Positions 24,340 to 32,508 of a DNA stretch of 64,000 bases are shown here, in pieces; positions within the stretch are counted from its first letter, which is position 1, and the number at the start of each line of letters is the position of its first letter. Source of the DNA: Haloglomus irregulare (GTDB lineage: Archaea; Halobacteriota; Halobacteria; Halobacteriales; Haloarculaceae); NCBI RefSeq assembly GCF_007421925.1, contig NZ_QMDX01000001.1, positions 84,629-148,628 of the forward strand, in the 5' to 3' direction. The position numbers and the translations under genes are program-made. The notes below the pieces were generated by a model. The model had not been told where the DNA came from. It saw only the letters and a list, made by a program, of their open reading frames with translations, and made no database searches.

Positions 24340-25482
24340 ATGGACCTCTCGCTGACGGCGGAACAGAAGCAGATCAAGGAGATGGTCGCGGAGTTCGTGG
24401 ACGAGGAGGTCGTCCCGCGCGCCGCGGAAATCGACCACGAGGACGAGTTCCCCCAGGACCTCGTCGACGAGATGGGCGACCTCGGGCTGATGGGTGCCCC
24501 GTTCCCGGAGGAGTACGGCGGCGCCGGTCTGGACTACCACGCCTATCCGATCGCGCTCGAGGAGATCTCGCGCGGATCGGGCGGCCTGGGCACCATCATG
24601 GCCGCGCACGTCTCGCTCGCGGGCAACATGGTGTACCAGTTCGGTGACGAGGCCCAGAAGCGGCAGTACCTCGAACCGATCGCGCTCGGGGACGACATCG
24701 GCGCGTTCGCGCTCTCCGAGGCCGGCGCCGGCAGCGACGTGCCCGCCATGGACACCACGGCCGAGCGCAACGGTGACGGCTACTACATCAACGGCGGCAA
24801 ACTGTGGATCTCGAACGGCTCCGTCGCGGACACGGTCACCGTCATCGCCAAGACCGACGCCGGCGCGGGCCGCGAGGGCATGTCCTCGTTCATCGTCCGC
24901 CCCGAGGAGGACGACGGCTTCATCGTCGAGGGCACGGAGGACAAGCTCGGCGACAAGGGCTGCCCGACCGCCGAACTCCGGTTCGACGACTGCTACGTCC
25001 CCGAGGACCGCCTGCTCGGCGAGGAGGGTGATGGCTTCGTCCAGGCGTTGAAGACCCTGAACGGCGGGCGCATCACCATCGCCGCGCGCTCGGTCGGCAT
25101 CGCCCAGGCCGCGCTCGATGCCGCTACCGACTACGCCGGCGACCGCGAGCAGTTCGACCAGCCCATCGGCGACTTCCAGGCCATCCAGCACAAGATTGCC
25201 GACATGGACACGAAGACCCGCGCCGCGCGCCTGCTGATGCACGACGCCGCGGACAGGAAGATGCGCGGCGAGCGCTTCCGCAAGGAGGCCGCCCAGGCCA
25301 AGCTCTACGCCTCTGAGGTCTCCCGCGAGGTCGCCAACGAGGGCATCCAGATCCACGGCGGCTACGGGTACACCAAGGACTTCCCCGCCGAGCGGTTCTA
25401 CCGCGACGCCAAGCTCAACGAGATCTACGAGGGCACCAGCGAGGTGCTGCGCAACACCATCGGGCAGGACCTCCTGGACTGA
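24340..25482 (+). CDS. Acyl-CoA dehydrogenase
   Basis: A 380-residue FAD enzyme that introduces the alpha-beta double bond into acyl-CoA. Landmarks are MDLSLTAEQKQIKEMVAEFV, the signature FALSEAGAGSDVPAMDT, WISNGSVADTVTVIAKT, and the C-terminal YRDAKLNEIYEGTSEVLRNTI, where the Glu of YEGTSE is the catalytic base position. The length is exact for short/medium-chain members. It stands alone, so chain-length preference cannot be judged. The start removes a 26-residue unconserved extension. Confidence 0.96.
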   Translation: MDLSLTAEQKQIKEMVAEFVDEEVVPRAAEIDHEDEFPQDLVDEMGDLGLMGAPFPEEYGGAGLDYHAYPIALEEISRGSGGLGTIMAAHVSLAGNMVYQFGDEAQKRQYLEPIALGDDIGAFALSEAGAGSDVPAMDTTAERNGDGYYINGGKLWISNGSVADTVTVIAKTDAGAGREGMSSFIVRPEEDDGFIVEGTEDKLGDKGCPTAELRFDDCYVPEDRLLGEEGDGFVQALKTLNGGRITIAARSVGIAQAALDAATDYAGDREQFDQPIGDFQAIQHKIADMDTKTRAARLLMHDAADRKMRGERFRKEAAQAKLYASEVSREVANEGIQIHGGYGYTKDFPAERFYRDAKLNEIYEGTSEVLRNTIGQDLLD

Positions 25483-25533
25483 TGCGGTCCCTCGACCGGT
25501 AGGTTGGTCCGTTGCCAGCCCATACCGGTATCC

Positions 25534-25806
25534 ATGACCGCGACCGGTACCGACGGTGACGTGACGGCCACCTACGAGGAGACAGACGAGGAGCGGCGGC
25601 TCACCTACGAGCGCGACGGCCGGCGGGCCACGGTGGCCCAGAACGCCGACGGCTACGCCATGCTGAAGGTCCGCAACGGCCCCGGCGGCGACGAACTCGA
25701 GCGCTACTACGGCTTCGATATGGCGCTTGACCACGCCGCCGAGCTGCTCGGCGTCTCGCCGCACGACCTGCCGGTGCCCGAGGGAGCGGCCGACATGGGG
25801 ATGTGA
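25534..25806 (+). CDS. Small conserved haloarchaeal protein, function unknown
   Basis: A 90-residue acidic protein, TGDVTATYEETDEERRLTYERDG then ATVAQNADGYAMLKV and LERYYGFDMALDHAAELLGVSP. The first part looks like beta strands and the last 35 residues like an alpha hairpin. It resembles a haloarchaea-specific hypothetical family but I cannot name it. It follows the acyl-CoA dehydrogenase by 51 bases in the same direction. Confidence 0.75.
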   Translation: MTATGTDGDVTATYEETDEERRLTYERDGRRATVAQNADGYAMLKVRNGPGGDELERYYGFDMALDHAAELLGVSPHDLPVPEGAADMGM

Positions 25807-26108
25807 ACGAGCTGTTCTGATGAGTCGGGGGTCCTCGCGGGGCGTCGTGCCGCCCGTGGGAACCGACCAGCGGTTCGCTCGGGGGCGGAACACCAGACGG
25901 CTCGCCACAGAAGCCGGTCGGAGAGCCGGCACCCGGGCACCCAGCCGGGGCGAAACTCCGGCACGCTCGCTCCACTCGCGCGGACGGACCCGTCCGTACA
26001 GTGGCCGCTTACTCGGCCAATATCGGCTTCCTAGCTGCTGTGGGCGGTATATGACACGTGCCCATGCCCCTCGTCTCGAAAGGCGCTGTTCCAAGAGGTC
26101 GCGGTCGG
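25807..26108. other. Gene-free spacer
   Basis: About 300 bases between a + strand gene and a - strand gene that converge. I see no tRNA, promoter, repeat family or coding signal; open frames across it lack haloarchaeal amino-acid bias. Confidence 0.5.
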
Positions 26109-26351
26109 TCAGCGCCGGTCGCGATGCTCCTCGGCGAGGGCGGTCGCCTGCTGGCGGTTCTGGCAGGCCGTCCAGCGGACCTGCGCGGCGTCCCGGTAGG
26201 CCAGCGCCTCCTTGACCTCGTCGCGGAGGGGGCCGTGCTCGACGGCGAGGACGGTCCCGTCGGCGTCGCCGAGTTCGTAGACCCCGTAGCGGTCGGGGAT
26301 CCTACCGACCGTGGCGCGCTCCAGCGGTTCCCAGGCCTTCCGTAAGGGCAT
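26109..26351 (-). CDS. Small conserved protein with GIY-YIG-like opening
   Basis: An 80-residue protein. PDRYGVYELGDADGTVLAVEHG resembles the first strands of GIY-YIG proteins (YGVYE), followed by DEVKEALAYRDAAQVRWTACQNRQQATALAEEH. The catalytic Arg and Glu of true GIY-YIG nucleases are not evident, so it is at most a degenerate relative. Its ATG overlaps the stop of the upstream gene (TGATG), indicating a two-gene operon. Confidence 0.72.
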   Translation of the reverse strand: MPLRKAWEPLERATVGRIPDRYGVYELGDADGTVLAVEHGPLRDEVKEALAYRDAAQVRWTACQNRQQATALAEEHRDRR

Positions 26352-26827
26352 CACTCCACCTGCTCGGGGGCCTCGGTCCCCTCACCGTCGCCCTCGGACG
26401 GGGCGACGATCTCGTACGCTTGCTCGGAGACCTCGTCCTCGACGAAGACGAAGACGCGCCCACGGGCCTCCGCCGGGTCGGCGGTCACCTCGACGCGGTA
26501 GCCCGTGTTCGTCGCCTCGACGCCGGGGAAGACCGACTCGGACTCGTTCCGGCCGAGGATGACGCGGCCGACGCCGGCCGATTCGAGGATCTCGTCGTCG
26601 GTCTTCCGGTCGTTGACGTACAGCATCACCCCCTCCGTCTCTGTGGGGTCCGTGACGAGGAGGTGGACCTCCTTGCCGGGGGCGGAGACGACACGACCCT
26701 CCGCGCGCTTGGGGACGCCGTGGTAGAACACCGACCGACCGTCGGTGTAGGTCACCTCGACGCCCTCGGGTTCGAGCGAGACGCCCACCGTCTCGGGCGG
26801 GACGTCGGTCCGGTTGGCACTACTCAT
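26351..26827 (-). CDS. Conserved haloarchaeal protein (possibly DUF5796), function unknown
   Basis: A 158-residue acidic protein of mostly beta structure: VSLEPEGVEVTYTDGRSVFYHGVP, then GKEVHLLVTDPTETEGVMLYVNDRKTDDEILESAGVGRVIL, then VFPGVEATNTGYRVEV. From memory this matches a haloarchaeal family labelled DUF5796; I am only moderately sure. ATG at 26827 fits the TATA spacing, though an in-frame ATG two codons earlier is possible. It is co-translated with the small gene downstream. Confidence 0.78.
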   Translation of the reverse strand: MSSANRTDVPPETVGVSLEPEGVEVTYTDGRSVFYHGVPKRAEGRVVSAPGKEVHLLVTDPTETEGVMLYVNDRKTDDEILESAGVGRVILGRNESESVFPGVEATNTGYRVEVTADPAEARGRVFVFVEDEVSEQAYEIVAPSEGDGEGTEAPEQVE

Positions 26828-26850
26828 ACGCATCGGTACAGCGCTCTGGC

Positions 26851-26856
26851 TTAAAA
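26851..26856 (-). promoter_or_regulatory. TATA element of the 26351 operon
   Basis: TTTTAA on the minus strand is centred about 26 bases before the ATG at 26827, giving a leaderless transcript. Confidence 0.55.
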
Positions 26857-27007
26857 GGGCCGCGGGGCTGACGGGTGGACAAAATCGTTAAGACGCATAC
26901 GACGGTTGTTCTCACATGCACGGGCGTCCGGGTATCGAGCAGGACGTCGGCCGTCCTGGTCGCGGTGTCGGAGCCGCGCCCGGTACGACGCCCTGGCGGG
27001 GAGCGGC

Positions 27008-28030
27008 ATGACGATGGAAGACACCTTCTTCCGTGAACTCGCGGCCCGGAGCCGCGACGCCATCATCAGTATCGACGCCAACAGCGAGATTCTCTTCGCC
27101 AGCGACGGCGTCGAACGCGTCCTCGGCTACGACCCGGACGAGTTGGAGGGCGAGTCGTTGACGACGGTGATGCCCGAGCGGTTCCAGGAGGCACATATGA
27201 TCGCCATCGACCGGTACCTCTCGGAGGGCGAACGGACCCTCGACTGGGACGATATCGAGCTCCCGGCGGAGCACGCCGACGGCCACGAGGTCCCGCTCTC
27301 CATCGTCTTCGAGGAGCACGAGTACGACGGCGAACCGGTGTTCTCGGGCATCATGCGCGACATCTCCGACCGCATCGAGCGCGAGGAGCAGCTGGAGCGG
27401 CAGAACGAGCAGCTGGAGCAGTTCGCCTCGGTCGTCAGCCACGACCTTCGGGACCCCATCAACACCGCGAAGGCGACGCTCTCGCTGCTGGAGACGGAGT
27501 CGGACGCCGGGGCCCAGGAGTACGTCGAGGACCTCGACGACGTCCTGGACCGGATGAACGAGCTCGTCGAGGACGTCCTGCTGCTGACCCGGACCGGGCG
27601 TGCGCTGGGCGAGACCGAGCCCGTGGACCTCGGTGCCGTGGCCAGGCGGGCCTGGTCGATCTCGGGGAGCGACGCGGCGACGCTGGTCGTCGAGGCCGAC
27701 GGGCTGACCGTCGAGGCCGACGAGGGTCGGCTGCGAGCGCTCCTAGAGAACCTGCTCCGGAACTCCATCGAGCACAACGACGGGGCGGACCTCCGGGTGA
27801 CGGTCGGGTCGCTGTCCGGCCGGACGGGGTTCTACGTCGCGGACAACGGGTGCGGTATCCCGGACGAGAGGCGGGAGACGGTGTTCGAGGCCGGCCACAC
27901 CACCAACCGGGAGGGGACGGGGCTGGGACTCGATATCGTCCGCACGGTCGCGGAGGCCCACGGCTGGACGGTCGACCTGACCGAGAGCGACGGCGGTGGC
28001 GCTCGGTTCGAGTTCGAGACCGGCGCCTGA
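27008..28030 (+). CDS. PAS-domain sensor histidine kinase
   Basis: A 340-residue soluble sensor kinase. PAS domain at about 5-115 (RDAIISIDANSEILFASDGVERVLGY, then SGIMRDISDRIEREEQL), a short coiled linker, HisKA at 125-190 with VVSHDLRDPINTAKATL (phospho-acceptor His), and the ATPase domain with N box LLRNSIEHND, G1 DNGCGIPDE and G2 GTGLGLDIV. No membrane helix, so it senses an internal cue. No response regulator is adjacent, as is common in haloarchaea. The ATG at 27008 opens MTMEDTFFREL; upstream frame sequence is not conserved-looking. Confidence 0.94.
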   Translation: MTMEDTFFRELAARSRDAIISIDANSEILFASDGVERVLGYDPDELEGESLTTVMPERFQEAHMIAIDRYLSEGERTLDWDDIELPAEHADGHEVPLSIVFEEHEYDGEPVFSGIMRDISDRIEREEQLERQNEQLEQFASVVSHDLRDPINTAKATLSLLETESDAGAQEYVEDLDDVLDRMNELVEDVLLLTRTGRALGETEPVDLGAVARRAWSISGSDAATLVVEADGLTVEADEGRLRALLENLLRNSIEHNDGADLRVTVGSLSGRTGFYVADNGCGIPDERRETVFEAGHTTNREGTGLGLDIVRTVAEAHGWTVDLTESDGGGARFEFETGA

Positions 28031-28081
28031 CCGGACGCGGCGGGTACCGTGACGCGGAACCCGTCCCCCGCCCCCGAAAGG

Positions 28082-28088
28082 TTATTAT
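28082..28088 (+). promoter_or_regulatory. TATA element of the 22-residue microprotein gene
   Basis: TTATTAT is centred about 27-29 bases before the ATG at 28114. It includes an earlier in-frame ATG (28087), which can therefore hardly be the translation start. Confidence 0.5.
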
Positions 28089-28113
28089 GTTCCCGGTCGA
28101 CGCTTTCTCTGAC

Positions 28114-28182
28114 ATGTCCAAGAAGGCCCTCGCGGTCGTCGTCCTGCTCGCCATCGTCGGTCTCTACCTCGTCCGCCGGTAG
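28114..28182 (+). CDS. Single-helix membrane microprotein of 22 residues
   Basis: A reading frame of 22 codons: two Lys after the start, a 14-residue hydrophobic core ALAVVVLLAIVGLYLV, and a closing Arg-Arg, the form of a minimal membrane helix with positive ends. The stop is TAG. A TATA element at leaderless distance supports expression. Homologous tiny membrane proteins recur in haloarchaea but are usually missed by gene finders. It lies between the sensor kinase and a TIM-barrel gene, 69 bases before the latter. No function is known. Confidence 0.6.
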   Translation: MSKKALAVVVLLAIVGLYLVRR

Positions 28183-28251
28183 TCCCGCCCGGGCGCGGCG
28201 CCCGCGCCGGCGAACGACACCACTTACCGTCGGGCCCCGCTATCGACCGGT

Positions 28252-29094
28252 ATGGAGCACGGGGTCGTCACACGGAATCCCGACGAGCTGGAGTGGCCGG
28301 AGTTCGATAGCTGCTTCTACGAGGTGAAGTCCGTCGCCGGGAAGCCATCGGACCCCGAACCGAACGCCATCAACATGGTGTCCTGCTTCGCGGACAACGC
28401 GGCCGCCACGGGCAACCCCGACCTCGTCCCGGAGGACGACGAGGGCCGGAGGGCGACCCGCGAGCGGGAGTACTTCGACTGGGACTACATCGACCCGTCG
28501 CTGGCCGACTACAAGCGCGGCCTGCTCGACATCGTGGAGGACTGCGTGGCGGTCAACGGGGACGTGCGCCTGGACGACGTGGGCTGGCCGCGGGGCGAGT
28601 ACTGCCACTGCGACCGGTGCGACGCGGCGTTCGCCGAGAGCGGCTTCGAGGACCGCGGGGCGTGGCGCGCGGCGATCATCACGGAGTTCGTCGCCACCGT
28701 CCGCGAGCACGTCCCGGGCGACCTCTACCTGACCGTCTACCCCGACCCGTACCCGGGCCACCTCTACGAGCGCTCCGGCCTCGATCTGGAGGCGCTCGCG
28801 GAGTACGTCGATGAGTTCGTCGTCCCGATCTACGACATGGCCTACTCGACGACCTACTGGCTGGAGATCCTGGCGTCGGCGTGGGCCGACCGCTGCGAGG
28901 AGTTGGGTCTGCCCTTCACCGTCGAACTGTACGCCGTCAACGTCGACCTGGACAACCTGCTGAAGGCGGCGACGGTGGCCGGCGAGTACAGCGACCGCGT
29001 GCTGTTCGGCTACGACGCCTCGCAGGCCCGGGCGGCGCTCCGCCGGCTCGATGCCGAGTCGCGCTCCGGCGTCGACCACGGGAGCCGGGACTGA
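28252..29094 (+). CDS. Glycoside-hydrolase-like TIM-barrel protein, uncharacterised
   Basis: A 280-residue acidic protein. NGDVRLDDVGWPRGEYCHCDRC (about residues 101-122) recalls putative glycoside hydrolases in which an acidic barrel strand is followed by a Cys-x-Cys-x-x-Cys cluster. TVYPDPYPGHLYERSGLDL, DEFVVPIYDMAYSTTYW and VLFGYDASQA look like later barrel strands. There is no signal peptide. Candidate acids are Asp107/Asp108 and Asp/Glu in later strands. The substrate is unknown and a non-hydrolytic role is possible. Confidence 0.72.
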   Translation: MEHGVVTRNPDELEWPEFDSCFYEVKSVAGKPSDPEPNAINMVSCFADNAAATGNPDLVPEDDEGRRATREREYFDWDYIDPSLADYKRGLLDIVEDCVAVNGDVRLDDVGWPRGEYCHCDRCDAAFAESGFEDRGAWRAAIITEFVATVREHVPGDLYLTVYPDPYPGHLYERSGLDLEALAEYVDEFVVPIYDMAYSTTYWLEILASAWADRCEELGLPFTVELYAVNVDLDNLLKAATVAGEYSDRVLFGYDASQARAALRRLDAESRSGVDHGSRD

Positions 29095-29151
29095 CGCGTC
29101 GCGACCGACCGCGCCGGAACGCGCTCGCCGGTCGACTGCGCCACCTCGGCC

Positions 29152-29298
29152 GTGTCGCCGTCCACACGGCGGACGCTGCTGGCCGCGATGGGCGTGCTCG
29201 GCGGAGCCGGCGACTACACCGTGACGGCCACCATCGAGGACGACCAGAGCAACCGGACGCTCGCGTCCCCGGCGGGGGGACGGCACCGCGGCGGGTGA
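29152..29298 (+). pseudogene. Remnant of an exported protein (signal joined to a distal segment)
   Basis: A 48-codon frame starts SPSTRRTLLAAMGVLGGAG, a Tat-type signal start, and passes straight into DYTVTATIEDDQSNRTLAS, which looks like the last strands of an extracellular Ig-like domain. No lipobox or mature N-terminus lies between. The simplest reading is a large internal deletion of a secreted lipoprotein gene. It could also be an intact tiny protein. No promoter is clear. The flanks up to 29375 show nothing else. Confidence 0.35.
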
Positions 29299-29375
29299 TG
29301 GGAGCGATGCCGTGGGTCGGGGAGACATCCGCGTGGCCATCAGCCCCGACAGTGGGCTGATGTCCCGCGCCGGGC

Positions 29376-29939
29376 TCAGACGCCCCGACGTCGACGCCAC
29401 TCCCGGAGGATGTCGCGGTCGCGGGTGTCCGCCGGGAGCTCGGTGAACCAGCGCGCCTCGCTGATCTCCCCGTCCGGGTCCCGGGGCCGGGGCGTCGGTC
29501 CTTCGGGATCGGCCCGGGCGGCGTACACCGGAAGGACACCCCAGGTGTCGTAGCCGCCGGTCCGGACCTCGACGCGGCCGAGGACGCCGAGCCCTTCGTA
29601 CGTGGCTTCGACGCCCGCCTCCTCGGCGAGTTCGCGACGTGCCGCCTCCCGGAACGACTCGCCGGGGTCGACCTCGCCGCCGGGGAGCACCCACATGTCG
29701 ACGCCCTCGTGCCGGACGAGCAGCAGGTCGCCGCCGGGGCGATGGACGATGGTGTGGGCGCCGTAGGGCGTGCCCCGCTCACGGATGCGGCTGGCGAGGG
29801 TGCGGAACCGTCCCCGCGAGACGTGCTTCTCGTGGCGTCGCTCGAGGAAGCCGTCGTGGCGCTCCCGGAGCCGGTGGTAGGCCTGCTCGGCCTGCTGGTC
29901 GGCCTCGTCGGCCAGGTACCACAGGTCGTCGAGCGACAT
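29376..29939 (-). CDS. Nudix hydrolase
   Basis: A 187-residue protein with the complete Nudix box GGEVDPGESFREAARRELAEEAGVE (first part GGEVDPGESFREAARRE), preceded by GAHTIVHRPGGDLLLVRHEGVDMWVLP. It has an N-terminal helical extension of about 60 residues (DDLWYLADEADQQAEQAYHR) common in haloarchaeal members. Nudix enzymes cleave nucleoside diphosphates linked to another group; the substrate is unknown. The ATG at 29939 gives MSLDDLWYLADEA; longer open frame upstream is non-coding. Confidence 0.93.
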   Translation of the reverse strand: MSLDDLWYLADEADQQAEQAYHRLRERHDGFLERRHEKHVSRGRFRTLASRIRERGTPYGAHTIVHRPGGDLLLVRHEGVDMWVLPGGEVDPGESFREAARRELAEEAGVEATYEGLGVLGRVEVRTGGYDTWGVLPVYAARADPEGPTPRPRDPDGEISEARWFTELPADTRDRDILREWRRRRGV

Positions 29940-30232
29940 CAGTCCATCCGCCGGAGTGCCGGCACCGGGGCTGGAACCCCTGCTAACGGTCCCTCTGGGC
30001 GGTTCGCTGACGGTCCGGTGTGGGTGGGTCTGGCGCCGGGGCGGACGGAGGGATGCATAACGCCGGCTACACGTGGCCATCGCAAAAAGCGTTCGACCGT
30101 CCGTGTCAGAGCATCGTCCGGCGCCGGTCGGACGTCCCGGCCCGCCGACAGGGACCGCGTCCCGTCACGGGCGATGGCCCACTCGGCTGTCGAACCAACG
30201 TGCTTTTGCGGTGTCGTGGGGAACGCGAACGC

Positions 30233-30439
30233 ATGAGCTTCGAGAAGGGCGACACGGTCGTGCTGCACGACGAACACAGCGAGTTCGACGGCCAGGTGGG
30301 CGAGGTGACGCAGGTCTCCGAGACGATGTTCGGCGACGCCACCTACATCATCCAGTTCGAGGACGGCCAGGAGGCCGGCATCTCCGAGGACGCCATCGAG
30401 GCCGCCCCCGAGGACGCCGCGACCGACGAGGACGAGTAA
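30233..30439 (+). CDS. Small acidic SH3-like barrel protein (haloarchaeal)
   Basis: A 68-residue protein: MSFEKGDTVVLHDEHSEFDG, then GEVTQVSETMFGDATYIIQFEDGQEAGISEDAIEAA and an acidic tail. The pattern of a KOW/SH3-like small barrel (GDxVxL...G..G.V..V) is visible. It recurs as a stand-alone conserved protein in haloarchaea. Role unknown. It lies eight bases before the RNA-binding protein gene and probably shares its transcript, which would fit an RNA-related role. Confidence 0.78.
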   Translation: MSFEKGDTVVLHDEHSEFDGQVGEVTQVSETMFGDATYIIQFEDGQEAGISEDAIEAAPEDAATDEDE

Positions 30440-30447
30440 CTCGCGGG

Positions 30448-30912
30448 ATGGCGTCGGTCCCCTTCCACTACGTCGAGCTCCGGACGTTCTGCTACGCTAC
30501 GGAGGACACAAAGCGCGTCGAGTCGGCACTCCGCCGGTTCCTCCCCGACCGTGGCGAGGACGACCCGCGGGATCCGGTGGAACTCCGCTGGTCCGAGACG
30601 GAGGGGTTCAACGGCGACCGCATCATCGTGCTGTCGACGCGGCTGGAGCGGACCGGCGAGATCAGCCACGCCCTGCGGACGCTGGCCGCGGCCGACGAGT
30701 TCGAACGTGTCCTCGACGAGCTGGACGACCGCGTGGACGAGGACTGCTCACTGTTCCTCTCGCTCGACAAGCAGGCCGCCTTCCAGGGCCGCACCGAGGT
30801 GGGCGAGGGGATCACCCTCCGTGCCAAGGTCGAGGCCTATCCGGCCGAGCGCGAGACCGCCGTCGAGAACGCCCGTGAGGCGTTCGCCGGCCTCGTCGAG
30901 CGCGAGGACTGA
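30448..30912 (+). CDS. RNA-binding protein, archaeal exosome-associated type (PF01877-like)
   Basis: A 154-residue protein: FHYVELRTFCYATEDTKRVESALRRFLP, then GDRIIVLSTRLERTGEISHALRTLA and CSLFLSLDKQAAFQGRTEV. It matches the archaeal family of small RNA-binding proteins often found near exosome or ribosomal genes. The short gap to the upstream SH3-like gene suggests an operon. No catalytic motif is visible. Confidence 0.85.
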   Translation: MASVPFHYVELRTFCYATEDTKRVESALRRFLPDRGEDDPRDPVELRWSETEGFNGDRIIVLSTRLERTGEISHALRTLAAADEFERVLDELDDRVDEDCSLFLSLDKQAAFQGRTEVGEGITLRAKVEAYPAERETAVENAREAFAGLVERED

Positions 30913-31023
30913 CCGGACGGCGGGCCCATACGAGGGCGGAGGAGCCGGCGATGGACGCCTGCGGTTTAACGACGCGCGATTACACGGCGACATCTTGATA
31001 CTCGCCACCGTGGATGCGACAGT

Positions 31024-31988
31024 ATGTCACGCTACGCGGACGGCGACCGGTCGCTGCGACTGGACCCGGACTCGTTCTCGGGGGGGGTACTTCCGGAACG
31101 CGGTCTACCGGCACTGGGACCCCTACGAGGCCATCCCGGCGGAGCTACTGGCGCAGGACCGCGAGCGGCTCATCGACTCGGACTGGACCGACGAGGAGTT
31201 CCGCGGCTTCCGGGCCTCCATCGCCAAGTTCGGCGCCGGCGAGGAGGCCGTCACCGAGGACCTCGCCCCGCTGGCCATCGCGCTCGACGACATCGACGAC
31301 GGGATGTTCGTCTCCAGCCAGATCTACGAGGAGGCAAAGCACGCGGTCTTCTTCGACCGCTACTGGCGCGAGGTCATCGACCCCGTCGCGGAGGCGCGGG
31401 GCATCGAGCGGCTCCCCCCGACCGACGAGGAGTTCTTCAACGACGCCTACGTCCAGCTGTTCGACAGGACCGAGGCCGCGATGCACCGGCTACTCGAGGA
31501 CGGCGAGAACACCGTCCACAATCGCGTGGTCGCCTACTGCCACTACCATCTGGCCGTCGAGTCGGTGCTGGCACAGACGGCCTACTACGGCTACCAGGCC
31601 CAGTACTCCGACACTGGGCCGGAGTTCGACCAGTTCGAGGACGGGACCCGGACGGAACTCGACGGGCTCATCGAGGGTATCACCCGCATCCGGAGCGACG
31701 AGGGCCGCCACGTCGGCTTCGGGATGCGGAAGGTCCAGGAGCACATCGAGGCCGGCGACGTCGATGAGGTGATCATCCGGGAGACGCTGCAGGAGCTGCT
31801 CCCCCACATCGCCGGCATCGTCGACGACGGTCAGTACGATACGGACTTCGACTCCACGCCGCTGGTCGAGTACGCAAGTGAGAAGCTCTCCCGGCGCATC
31901 GAGATCATCACCTCCCGGGACGCCGAGTTGCCCCCCCGTCGAGGAGCTGGTCCAGATCAAGGGCGCCGAGGAGGTCGGTGCCGACTGA
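31024..31988 (+). pseudogene. R2-like ligand-binding oxidase (R2lox), split by two extra bases in homopolymers
   Basis: Reading through two one-base insertions gives a 320-residue ferritin-like protein. Frame 1 from ATG 31024 runs to a run of eight G (31080-31087), frame 2 carries most of the protein, and a run of seven C near 31931-31937 shifts to PVEELVQIKGAEEVGAD. Metal ligands after correction are Glu73, Glu103, His106, Glu179, Glu226 and His229. Val76 and Tyr174 sit exactly where R2lox forms its Val-Tyr ether cross-link (Glu+3, Glu-5), which argues for the Mn/Fe oxidase family rather than ribonucleotide reductase R2. No nrdA-type gene is near. Probably intact in the cell if the runs are sequencing errors. 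Confidence 0.82.
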
Positions 31989-31993
31989 GTCGG
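31981..31993. terminator. Palindrome spanning the R2lox stop codon
   Basis: CCGACTGAGTCGG contains the TGA stop and can fold with 5-base arms (CCGAC/GTCGG). It may act as a terminator for either strand, but a T tract is lacking. Confidence 0.3.
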
Positions 31994-32284
31994 TCGCGGG
32001 GACCGCGCGACGGCCTCGTAGCAGGTGACGTTCCCACCGCGGACGTTGGGCTCGCCGGGCGACGGGCCCTGCAGCAGTAGCGTGGCGCCGCTCGACGGTC
32101 CTGGACGCCCGGACGCCGGACCTGGAGGTCGAACGGACCCCTCCGTCGACGAGGAGCTGGAGTCCGTACTCCCGTCAGCCGCAGTCCTCGGAACGCGGAT
32201 CGACGGCGTGACACCCATGAACCCGTTGCAGCCGGCCGGCAGCAGGAGTACCGCCAGAGGGAGGGGTCGAGGCGTATCCGTCAT
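31990..32284 (-). pseudogene. Lipoprotein gene fragment with signal but no proper end
   Basis: From ATG 32284 the frame gives PRPLPLAVLLLPAGC, a convincing signal with lipobox (Cys 19), then NGFMGVTPSIRVP and a Ser/Thr/Pro linker. Beyond about residue 60 the composition becomes non-acidic (RPPGPASGRPGPSSG) and the frame continues without a stop antisense to the R2lox gene. It is most likely frameshifted or truncated; the segment GGNVTCYEAVA near 32030 may be a piece of the mature domain. A TATA-like GGTATATCT near 32382-32390 could drive it. The remaining bases to 32508 hold nothing else. Confidence 0.35.
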
Positions 32285-32508
32285 CCACCTCCGCGCAGTT
32301 CGGCACAGGGCTCCCGTCCCTCGGCCCGTCCACCTCACGGAACCAGGGCCAGTTACCGGCCGGCCATCGGCGACCATGCCGAGATATACCTCCGTGTCGC
32401 TCGAACCCCGGCATCGGTGGATAGGAGCGCTCGTTGCTGAGAACACGTCGCAACCGCACGGATACGGCGGACCCGCGCTCTACCCCGTTCCACAGAGCAC
32501 CTCATCGG

